Assembly: GCF_002024165.1 (NCBI RefSeq)
Contig: NZ_MWQN01000002.1
Span: forward strand, 1,054,001 to 1,118,000
Reading direction: 5' to 3'
Length of the DNA: 64,000 bases
DNA from: Embleya scabrispora
GTDB taxonomy: Bacteria > Actinomycetota > Actinomycetes > Streptomycetales > Streptomycetaceae
Shown here: positions 25,287 to 32,929 of the stretch, in pieces
Numbering within the stretch: the stretch's first letter is position 1
Layout: each line of letters opens with the position of its first letter
Position numbers and translations under genes: made by a program
Notes under the pieces: model-generated
Told to the model about the DNA's origin: nothing
What the model saw: the letters and a program-made list of their open reading frames with translations, nothing else
Databases searched by the model: none

Positions 25287-26081
25287 TCAGATCACTTCGA
25301 CGTGCTGGTCGGCCCGAACCGCGTTCAGCAGCAGGTCGATCACCGCCGAGGGCCCCTTGTCGCGGAAGTGGAAGTGGCCGCCGTCGACCCAGTGGCACTC
25401 GGGTGGGTGCACACACTCCTCTTCCCACAACGCGACCTTGTCGGGGGACAGGTAGGGGTCGTCGCGCCCGGCGATCACCGTGACGCCCACCGGCAGCGGG
25501 GCTGCGGCCGTGTACTCGTATCCGGCGGCCATCCGGAAGTCGGCGATCACGCCGGGCAGCAGCAGATCCAGAACCTCGTCCTGGGCCAGCACCTCCGGGG
25601 GCAGCCCCTCGAAGAACTCCAGTGCCTCGGCGAATTCGCGGCCCTCCAGGGCGGCAAGCCGACACACCCGCTCCGAGGGCGCGAGCGAGGGGGCCGAGAC
25701 CCCGGAGACGAACAACCGGCGCAGCGTGGGTACATCGCGCAACCGACGCGCGGTCTCGAACGCGACGAGGCTGCCCAGGCTGTGCCCGAACAGGTACACC
25801 GGCCGGGTGGCGTCGGCGCCCGGCGTGCCGGCCCGAGCCCGGATCGCCGAGGCCGCGCCGTCCGCGAATTGCGCCAGCGTCGGTCGGGCCTCGCGGGCCC
25901 GGTGGGCGCGGCCGGGCGGGCACACGGCGACCAGTTCGGCCTCGTCGCCCAACTCCGCCTGCCAGGTCAGGAACGACCGCGCGTCGCCGCCGGCGTGCGC
26001 GAAGCAGTACACGAGCGGGATGTGTGCGGCGGCATGGTCGCGCGAGACGAACCAGCCGTCGCCGGTCACGGACACACTCAC
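25287..26081 (-). CDS. Type II thioesterase
   Basis: A 264-residue alpha/beta hydrolase of the NRPS/PKS TE II group: CFAHAGGDARSF near the start, nucleophile GHSLGS (about residue 103), Asp in AGRDDPY and His in DGGHFHF. TE II enzymes remove wrong groups from carrier domains or release intermediates. No integrated TE domain occurs in the NRPS, so it could also release product. GTG 26081 overlaps the upstream stop (GTGA). Confidence 0.9.
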   Translation of the reverse strand: MSVSVTGDGWFVSRDHAAAHIPLVYCFAHAGGDARSFLTWQAELGDEAELVAVCPPGRAHRAREARPTLAQFADGAASAIRARAGTPGADATRPVYLFGHSLGSLVAFETARRLRDVPTLRRLFVSGVSAPSLAPSERVCRLAALEGREFAEALEFFEGLPPEVLAQDEVLDLLLPGVIADFRMAAGYEYTAAAPLPVGVTVIAGRDDPYLSPDKVALWEEECVHPPECHWVDGGHFHFRDKGPSAVIDLLLNAVRADQHVEVI

Positions 26082-27175
26082 GCGATCACCTCCGCCGACG
26101 TGGACCCGCCGGGCGTCGCGGGCGCGCGCAGCGAGAACGAGTGGGTGCGGTTCAGCGCCGGATCGCCCGGCCGCACGTGCAGTTCGCCGAGGTCCGGCCG
26201 CAACACCACCGCCGCCACGGTGCGTTCCCGGCGGATGTCGCCGTTGCCCTCGACCCGGATCGGCGCCCGCGACAGCAGCGCGAAGTGTGCCTCGACGCCT
26301 GCGTCGGGCGGCAACTCGCCCACCCGGGTCCGGCAGGCGTCCAGCCGCTGCCGGGAGAAGTTGCGGGCGAAGACGTTGAGTTCGTCGGAGGCGAGGAAGT
26401 CCGGGTGCAGGAAGTGGTTGGTGTGCATGCTCGTCGAGGACACGTTCACCCGCTGCTCGTCGTCCAGGATCTCCACCCACGCCGTCTTGCGGGCATCGCA
26501 CAACACCAGGTTGCGCGAACTCGCGAGCTTGAGCGTGCGCAGGATCCGCACCGCCTCGTCCACGTCGGCGGCGCTGTCCAACAGATGACGGATGGCCAGG
26601 TACGGCGGCAGTCCCGGCCGCCATCGGCCGCCGAGCACGAGATTGAGCCCGACCGCCAGGCCGTCGCTGTTGATCCCCAGATAGCCCAGGAGGCCACCGA
26701 AGCCGAGCACCAGGACCCGGCGGGGCGAGCCGGTCCGCGCGATGTCCAGGACACAGATCTGGTCGTCCAGGTCGCCGTTGAGATCGACCGTCTGCGCCAG
26801 CACCGGACCGGCCGCGCCGGCGACGGCGTACGTCGTACAGTCGCCCATGGTCGGGATGCGCTGGTATCCCATCACCTCGCGCCGGATCTGCAGCAGCAGC
26901 GCCTCGTCGGCATCCAGCCCCGCGCCCTCGGCGAGCCCGCGCAACTCCTCGGCCAGCAGCGGCGTCCGGGCCTCGATCTCGACCCGGTACGCGTCCAGCA
27001 CGGGCCGCAGCGTCGCCCACGACACCCGGTTCGTCCCGACCCGGTTGAGCCGGGCCATTCCGTCGTCGAGGAAGGCCCGCAGGCTCTCGGCGCGCTCGGC
27101 GCCGTGCCGCCGCCCGCACGCGAAGGCGTCGCCCCGGGCCCGCACCACCGGCACCGCGAGGGTGTCGGCGGTCAT
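26078..27175 (-). CDS. C45 peptidase/isopenicillin-type acyltransferase homolog
   Basis: A 365-residue Ntn-hydrolase of the acyl-CoA:6-aminopenicillanate acyltransferase family (peptidase C45). Self-cleavage is expected at the Cys of TMGDCTTYAV (about residue 118), making that Cys the N-terminal nucleophile; MHTNHFL and NVFARNFSR match later family positions. Known members exchange acyl groups on amines. Here it may acylate or deacylate the product or a self-protected intermediate. It overlaps its neighbours by four bases on both sides. Confidence 0.83.
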   Translation of the reverse strand: MTADTLAVPVVRARGDAFACGRRHGAERAESLRAFLDDGMARLNRVGTNRVSWATLRPVLDAYRVEIEARTPLLAEELRGLAEGAGLDADEALLLQIRREVMGYQRIPTMGDCTTYAVAGAAGPVLAQTVDLNGDLDDQICVLDIARTGSPRRVLVLGFGGLLGYLGINSDGLAVGLNLVLGGRWRPGLPPYLAIRHLLDSAADVDEAVRILRTLKLASSRNLVLCDARKTAWVEILDDEQRVNVSSTSMHTNHFLHPDFLASDELNVFARNFSRQRLDACRTRVGELPPDAGVEAHFALLSRAPIRVEGNGDIRRERTVAAVVLRPDLGELHVRPGDPALNRTHSFSLRAPATPGGSTSAEVIA

Positions 27176-27786
27176 GCCTGCCCCGTCGGCCTGGTCACCT
27201 TGGGCCCGGCGAGCAACTGCTCGCGCACCGAGGGCCATTCGCCGCGCAGCACGCTGTAGTAGATCGCGTCGCGCCGCCGTCCGCCGGGCATCGGGTTGAA
27301 GCTGCGCAGCACCCCCTCCTCGGTGGCGCCGATGTTGCGCAGTCCCGCGCGCGCCTGGAGGTTGAGCACGTCGGTCTTGAACTCCACCCGTTCGGCGTTC
27401 AGTTGTTCGAACGCGTGCTCCAGCATGAGGAACTTCGCCCAGCGGTTGACGCCCTTGCCCCGGAACTCGGCGCCCAGCCACGACCAGCCGATCTCCAGCC
27501 GCCCGTCCGGTTCGGCGATGCTGCAAAAGCTCATGCTGCCCGCCGTGCGGTCCACCGATTTGTCGATCACGTTGTAGACGACCCGGCGACCGGCGGCCTG
27601 ATCGGCCAGCGCCGCGTCGAAGAACGCGTCGAACTCGGCGTCGGTGGCGATGACCAGCACGAAGTAGCGCCAGATCTCGGGGTCCATCGCCTGTTTGCGG
27701 AACGCCTCGCGGTCCTCGGGGACGATCGGGCGCAGCAGGACGTGCTCGTTCTCCAGTGTCGTCGAAGCGGTCTGCACCCACGTCAT
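27172..27786 (-). CDS. GNAT N-acetyltransferase (RimJ/RimL-like)
   Basis: A 204-residue GNAT protein with the usual order: LLRPIVPEDREAF, EIGWSWLGAEFRGKGVN (acetyl-CoA loop RGKGVN near residue 111) and ARAGLRNIGATEEGVLR. It transfers an acetyl group to an amine. In a hydrazine pathway, N-acetylation for self-protection or tailoring is plausible but unproven. The stop overlaps the next start (ATGA); ATG 27786 lies directly after the ACP stop codon at 27788-27790 with no gap for a separate promoter. Confidence 0.88.
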   Translation of the reverse strand: MTWVQTASTTLENEHVLLRPIVPEDREAFRKQAMDPEIWRYFVLVIATDAEFDAFFDAALADQAAGRRVVYNVIDKSVDRTAGSMSFCSIAEPDGRLEIGWSWLGAEFRGKGVNRWAKFLMLEHAFEQLNAERVEFKTDVLNLQARAGLRNIGATEEGVLRSFNPMPGGRRRDAIYYSVLRGEWPSVREQLLAGPKVTRPTGQA

Positions 27787-27787
27787 C

Positions 27788-28051
27788 TCAAGCCGCCTTT
27801 CCGGCGTGGCGCGACAGCGCCTCGGTCACGTCGCGCAGCGTGCTCATGGCCGCGACGTCGGGTTCGGTGAAACAGGACAGGTCCACCCCGGCATCGTCGC
27901 AGGCGGCCATCAGGAACAAGACCTTGTTCAGCGAAGTCAATCCGTACGTGCCGACCATGTCCTGGTCCGGGTCGATGTCCTGGGGGGCGACGTCGGACTC
28001 CAACACCCGGGCCAGGTTCGTCCTGGCCACGGTCTCAATCTCGGACTGCAT
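27788..28051 (-). CDS. Free-standing acyl/peptidyl carrier protein
   Basis: An 87-residue carrier protein with the phosphopantetheine Ser in YGLTSLNKV (about residue 40) and four-helix spacing. ATG 28051 lies 17 bases inside the end of the upstream acyl-AMP ligase gene, so the two are probably translated together and the ligase is the likely loader. It may pass its acyl group to the KAS III-like transferase or to the NRPS. Confidence 0.85.
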   Translation of the reverse strand: MQSEIETVARTNLARVLESDVAPQDIDPDQDMVGTYGLTSLNKVLFLMAACDDAGVDLSCFTEPDVAAMSTLRDVTEALSRHAGKAA

Positions 28052-29579
28052 GGATGCCTCCCTCGGTGTCGTGGATCCGGGAACGGTAGGCGTCGAGAAT
28101 GCGCCCACGCCTGGGCTTGAGCTGGGAGGTGAGCAGTCCGTTCCCGACACTGAACCGGGGATCGGCCACCACCACCGCGCGGATCTGCTCGTCGGGGCCG
28201 AACGCGGCGTTGGTGTGGGCCAGTTGCTCGGCGACGGCGCGCTCCAGGTCGGGCCCGCTCGCATCCGCCGCCGGGGAGACCACGGCGACCAGCCGGGTCT
28301 GCGTCGGGCAGAACACCACACACTCCTCGATCGCGGGACCGGCCTTCATCCGCTCCTCCAGCGGCCGCACGACGATCTTGCGGCCGTTGTCCAACACGAT
28401 CACGTCGTCGGCGCGCCCGTGCACGTACAGGAATCCGTCCTCGTCCAGCCGGCCGATGTCGTTGGTGCGCACGGTGCCGTCGGGGGCGAACACCCGCTCG
28501 GACACCCCGGGCGGCGCCTGCTCGTAGCCCGTGCACACCGGGTGCTCGGCGCGTACGTGGATCACCCCTTCGGCGTCCAGGATCACCTGTTTCCCCGGCA
28601 GGACACGCCCGACACTGCCCCGCCGATGCGCGCCGGGGTGGTTCTTGGTGACGATGCACGTCTCGTTGAGGCCGTAGCCCTCGAAGATCGGCAGTCCCGC
28701 GTCCTCGAAGAAGGCCAGCGTGCCGGTGGAGGCCGGCGCCGAACCGGTCCACAGATAGCGGATGCGGTCGCCGAACAACCGCCGCGCGCCGTCGCGGCGC
28801 GCCGTCGCCTCGCCCGTGTCCGCGCCGCGCATCCGCGCCTCGATGTGCTTGCGGGCCGTCTCGAAGAACCCCGGCACACCCATCACCACCGTCGGCCGGA
28901 TCGCGCGCAGCGCCGGGAACGCGGCCTCGTAGGTGCAGATCGTGACGTCGTGGCCCCAACGCAGCGCCGAATACGTCCAGTAGCGCTGCTGGAGCACCGA
29001 CAGCGGCAGGAACACGAGCAGGTTGTCCTCGCCGCCGTGCGCGAACATCTCCTGGACCGAGCGCAGATCGTCGTCGATGCTGCCGACGGACGCGGTGAGC
29101 GTCTTGGGTTCGCCCGTGCTGCCCGAGGTGAGCTTCAGCGACAACACGTCGTCGGGCGTATAGACGACCGGTGCCAACACCCGACCGTCGTCCGGTAGGG
29201 CCGCCGCGACCTCGATCTCGGCGAGCGCCCTGCTGCCGGGGGCCTGGGGTGGCCCGTCGGTGAACAGCACGCCCAGCCGGTAGCGTTCGCGCAGCCCGGT
29301 GTCGGTGTCGAACTTGGCCGGGTCGAAGCCCACCGTCACCGCGCCCAGGCGGATCGCCGCGAGATCGAGCAGCACCCAGGCGAGGCCGTTCGGGGCCAGG
29401 ATGCCGATCCGGTCGCCCCGCTCGATGCCCAGGTCGCGCAACCACAGCGCGAGGCGCCCGGCGCGCGTGTGCAGGTCGGTCAGTTCCATCGTCCGGGTCC
29501 CGCCGAGCCGGAAGAAGGAGATGTGCCCGCCGGGGGAGGGGGCTTGGGCGGCGATGTGGTTGATCACCGAATCGCTCAC
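28035..29579 (-). CDS. Stand-alone acyl-AMP ligase (adenylation enzyme)
   Basis: A 514-residue ANL enzyme with LKLTSGSTGEPKTL (P-loop-like A3, about residue 140), YGLNETC (A5), TNDIGRLDEDGFLYVHGRADD (A7/A8) and the catalytic Lys in SQLKPRRG (about residue 485). It resembles long-chain acyl-CoA/AMP ligases more than amino-acid A domains, lacking the conserved Asp235 context. It probably activates a carboxylic acid and loads the small ACP encoded next. The acid could be a fatty acid or hydrazinoacetate; sequence does not decide. GTG 29579 overlaps the NRPS stop. Confidence 0.88.
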   Translation of the reverse strand: MSDSVINHIAAQAPSPGGHISFFRLGGTRTMELTDLHTRAGRLALWLRDLGIERGDRIGILAPNGLAWVLLDLAAIRLGAVTVGFDPAKFDTDTGLRERYRLGVLFTDGPPQAPGSRALAEIEVAAALPDDGRVLAPVVYTPDDVLSLKLTSGSTGEPKTLTASVGSIDDDLRSVQEMFAHGGEDNLLVFLPLSVLQQRYWTYSALRWGHDVTICTYEAAFPALRAIRPTVVMGVPGFFETARKHIEARMRGADTGEATARRDGARRLFGDRIRYLWTGSAPASTGTLAFFEDAGLPIFEGYGLNETCIVTKNHPGAHRRGSVGRVLPGKQVILDAEGVIHVRAEHPVCTGYEQAPPGVSERVFAPDGTVRTNDIGRLDEDGFLYVHGRADDVIVLDNGRKIVVRPLEERMKAGPAIEECVVFCPTQTRLVAVVSPAADASGPDLERAVAEQLAHTNAAFGPDEQIRAVVVADPRFSVGNGLLTSQLKPRRGRILDAYRSRIHDTEGGIHAVRD

Positions 29580-32500
29580 GGCGTGTTCGCCCCCGCCCCG
29601 GCGCGCTCGGCCAGACCGCGTTCGACGTGCGCGGCCATCGTGCGGATCGTGTCCACCTCCGGCAGGCGGTCCAGCGTGATGGTCAGACCGAACCGTTTGC
29701 GCACCCCGGCGAGGATGCGCGCGGCCACCAGCGAGTCGCCGCCCAGGTCGTAGAGAGGGCGGGTGACGTCCAGGTCGACGTCCGCGACGCGCAGCGGTTT
29801 GGCCCACAACCCCGCGACCACCAGCTCCAGTTCCGAATCGGCGGCCGTGGGCCCGGCCGTCGCCGGTGCGACCGCCTCGGCGGCGGCCGCGAGCCCGGCA
29901 CGGTCCACCTTGCCGTTGCGGGTCAACGGCAGCGCGGCGTGCCAGTACACGGCGGCCGGGATCATGTACTGCGGCAGATGTTCGCGCAGCGCGGCGCGAA
30001 CCGCCTCCACGTCCGGGCGTTCGTCGCCGGCCGGGACCAGATGGGCGACCAGCCGATCGCCGCGCGCGCCCGACTGCCGGGAGACCACCGCGCGTTCCAC
30101 GGCGGGCAACGCGACCAGTCGGGTCTCCACCTCTCCGGCCTCGATGCGGTAGCCGTTCACCTTGATCTGGAAGTCGCCCCGGCCGAGGATGTCGATCTCG
30201 CCGTCCGGCAGGTAGCGACCCAAGTCTCCCGTCCGGTACCGGCGTTCGCCCCGTTCGGGGTCGAGGACGAAGCGCTCGGCGGTCAACTCCGGGTCGCCCC
30301 AGTAGCCTCGCGCCAGGCCCACCCCGGCGGCCCAGATCTCGCCAGTGACCCCGTCGGGCACATCGCACCCGAACTCGTCCAGCACGTACGCCCGGTTGTT
30401 CGCGTTGGGCCGACCGTAGGGGATGCTGCGCGAGCCGTCCTCGTCCGCGCCGATCGGGTGCGACACGTTCCAGATCGTGGTCTCCGTCGGCCCGCCCAGC
30501 GAAACGAGTCGCGCGTCCGGCACGAGCTTGCGCAGGTCCTGTGGCAGCGTCGGCGGAATACGGTCGCCGCTCATCATCACCAGGCGCAGCGTGTCCAGCG
30601 CGTCCGTGCCCTCCGCCGCCTGATCGCGCAGCAGCGACACGATCGCCGGCACCGAGTTCCACACGCTCACGCGCGCCTCGCCGCACAACGACAACCAGTG
30701 CGCGGGATCGGCCGCTCGGTCCGCGTCCGGCAACACCACGGCCGCCCCGGAGCACAGGGCGCCGAAGACGTCGTAGACGGACAGGTCGAAATTGAAGGCG
30801 CTGATCCCGAAGAAGCGGTCCGCCGGCCCGATGCCGAAGCGCGCGTTGCAGTCGGCGACCACGTTGGCCACGCTCCCGCGAGCGACCATGACCCCCTTGG
30901 GCTCGCCGGTGGTCCCCGACGTGTACAACACGTACGCCAGATGGTCGTCGTTCGCGGCGCCGGGCACCGGACGCGGATCGGGCACCGGTCCCGGCGGCAG
31001 CGGCCGGCCGGCGTCGAGCACCAGGACCTCGCGTCCCGTCTCGGCGCCCGCCTCCGCGGCGTTGGTCAACACCACCCGTGCCCGGCCGTTGTCCAGCATG
31101 TACGCGCGCCGCGCGGGCGGGAGCGCGGCGTCGACGGGCAGGTACGCGGCCCCGGCGAGCAGCGTCGCGAGAATGCCGACGACCTGCTCGGGCCCACGAC
31201 CCATCACCAGCCCGACCAACTCGTCCGGGCCCACGTCGTGGGCGCGCAACCAGGCGGCGGCGTGCGCCGCGTGCCCGTACACCTGCGCGTAGCTCAGCGA
31301 GGCGCCCGAGGTCAGTACGGCCGGCGCGTCGGGCGCACGCTCCACGTGCGACAGGAACGCGTCGATCAGCATGCCCGGCGCGGGCGGCGGCGCCGCCGTC
31401 GCGTTGGCCGCCCGGCGGCGCTCGCGCTGCGCCTCCGGCAGCAGGTCGAATGTCCGCGCCGACCACGATTCCTCGACGAGCAGCGCCTCCAGGAGGTGCT
31501 GGTAGCCCGCGACCAGATCCGGCACCAGACCGTCCGGGAACAGTTCGTCGACGCTGTCGAACTGCACGACCACGCCGCCGTGTTGCTCGAACGTGGAGAC
31601 ATCGAGCCACACCTGCGGGGTCTGACTGGAGGTGTACACCTCCGGTCCGAACAGCTCCAGGGCCGAGCCGTCGACGTCCGCGTGCGCGTAGCCGAGCGCG
31701 CTGTTGAACGTGTACGGCATCGGCCCGCGCGCCGCGCCGTCGCCGCGTCGGGCGGCCTCGCGCAACACCTCGATGCCGGTGAAGTGCCGGTTGTCCAACC
31801 CTCGGCGCAGCCCGGCCTGCAACGCCCGGGCCCGCTCGACGAAGGGCAGGCGCCGGTCCACCTCGACCTCGACGAGCATCGTCTCGCAGAAATTGCCGAC
31901 CGCCTCGAAGATGCGCGGGTGGATCGGCGGACGGTTCGCCACCGTGGTGTTGATCGTGAACCGCGAACCGGCGCCCCAGGCCGCGAGGGTGTCGGCGTAC
32001 ACCGCGAACAGCACGGCGGAGGGGGTGAGTCCGGCCGCCGCCGCCCGGGCCCTGAGCGCGGTCCACCGCGGCTCGGTCAGCCGGGCGAAGCGCGCCGAGA
32101 AGCGTGGCGCCACGATCGAGGAGGGACTGGTACGCAGGGGCAGGTCGGGGGCGGGCGCGAGGTCGTCGAGCCGGTCCATCCAGTACGCGCGGGCCCGCTT
32201 CGCCGGGGCCCGGGTACGCGCGGCCTCGATCGCGGCCACGTAGGCCTCGAAGGACGCCTCCTCCGCCGGGGCTTCGGCGGTGTCCCCGGTCGAGTCGCCG
32301 CTCGCGTCGTAGGCCCGGCGCCAGTCGCGGAAGAACAGGAACATGCCGATCGCGTCCATGACCAGGCCGTCGTGGTCGACGTGCAGCACCATCCGGTCGT
32401 CCGCCAACACGGTGACGTCGACCGCCACGAGCGGCGCGCGGTCGGCCGGCAGCACCCGGTGCGAGCGCGACGCGCGTTCGGTGCGCAGGTGTTCGTGCCG

Positions 32501-32929
32501 CGTCGCCTCGGACGCGTCGCGCAGGTCCATGCGCCCGACGCGCACCTCGACCTCGGCCTCCCGCACCTGTCGGCCGTCGGGGGTGAAGCGGGTGCGCAAC
32601 GCGTCGTGGCGTGCCACCACCGCCCGCAGCGCGGCCTCCAGGCGGTCGAGGTCCCAGGCGCCCTCGATCTCGTGGTAGACGTGACTGGCCACGTTGCCCA
32701 TCTCGACGTGCTCGCCCCGACCGACCAGATAGCTGCGTTGCAGGTCGGTCATCGCGAAGCCGTCCGGGGGATCCAGATGGGCGACGAGGGCCGCCTTGTG
32801 CTCCTTGATCAGGCGCAGCAGCTCGGGATCCATGCGTTCCCGGGGACCCTGCAGGCGCAGATCGGCTCCGGCGGCCGAGATGGTCAGCCCCCTGGCCTCG
32901 ATCTCGTGGAGAACCCCGAGGTGGTTCAC
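29576..32929 (-). CDS. NRPS: TubC docking - heterocyclization - A(Cys) - PCP
   Basis: A 1117-residue single-module synthetase. Residues 1-55 are a TubC-like docking domain. The condensation domain (about 60-480) is of the Cy type: DGLVMDAIG matches DxxxxDxxS except for the final Gly, and SQTPQVWLD and PYTFNSALG are Cy-specific. The A domain (about 519-990) has LYTSGTTGEPKG near 670. Its pocket reads D-L-Y (in DLSVY), N (VWNS), M-S (VMMSGD), L-I-W (TTIW), the cysteine code DLYNMSLIW. PCP Ser is in GGDSL (about 1061). There is no TE. It should form a thiazoline from cysteine and an upstream carrier-bound acyl group. GTG 32929 overlaps the previous gene by four bases. Confidence 0.93.
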   Translation of the reverse strand: MNHLGVLHEIEARGLTISAAGADLRLQGPRERMDPELLRLIKEHKAALVAHLDPPDGFAMTDLQRSYLVGRGEHVEMGNVASHVYHEIEGAWDLDRLEAALRAVVARHDALRTRFTPDGRQVREAEVEVRVGRMDLRDASEATRHEHLRTERASRSHRVLPADRAPLVAVDVTVLADDRMVLHVDHDGLVMDAIGMFLFFRDWRRAYDASGDSTGDTAEAPAEEASFEAYVAAIEAARTRAPAKRARAYWMDRLDDLAPAPDLPLRTSPSSIVAPRFSARFARLTEPRWTALRARAAAAGLTPSAVLFAVYADTLAAWGAGSRFTINTTVANRPPIHPRIFEAVGNFCETMLVEVEVDRRLPFVERARALQAGLRRGLDNRHFTGIEVLREAARRGDGAARGPMPYTFNSALGYAHADVDGSALELFGPEVYTSSQTPQVWLDVSTFEQHGGVVVQFDSVDELFPDGLVPDLVAGYQHLLEALLVEESWSARTFDLLPEAQRERRRAANATAAPPPAPGMLIDAFLSHVERAPDAPAVLTSGASLSYAQVYGHAAHAAAWLRAHDVGPDELVGLVMGRGPEQVVGILATLLAGAAYLPVDAALPPARRAYMLDNGRARVVLTNAAEAGAETGREVLVLDAGRPLPPGPVPDPRPVPGAANDDHLAYVLYTSGTTGEPKGVMVARGSVANVVADCNARFGIGPADRFFGISAFNFDLSVYDVFGALCSGAAVVLPDADRAADPAHWLSLCGEARVSVWNSVPAIVSLLRDQAAEGTDALDTLRLVMMSGDRIPPTLPQDLRKLVPDARLVSLGGPTETTIWNVSHPIGADEDGSRSIPYGRPNANNRAYVLDEFGCDVPDGVTGEIWAAGVGLARGYWGDPELTAERFVLDPERGERRYRTGDLGRYLPDGEIDILGRGDFQIKVNGYRIEAGEVETRLVALPAVERAVVSRQSGARGDRLVAHLVPAGDERPDVEAVRAALREHLPQYMIPAAVYWHAALPLTRNGKVDRAGLAAAAEAVAPATAGPTAADSELELVVAGLWAKPLRVADVDLDVTRPLYDLGGDSLVAARILAGVRKRFGLTITLDRLPEVDTIRTMAAHVERGLAERAGAGANTP

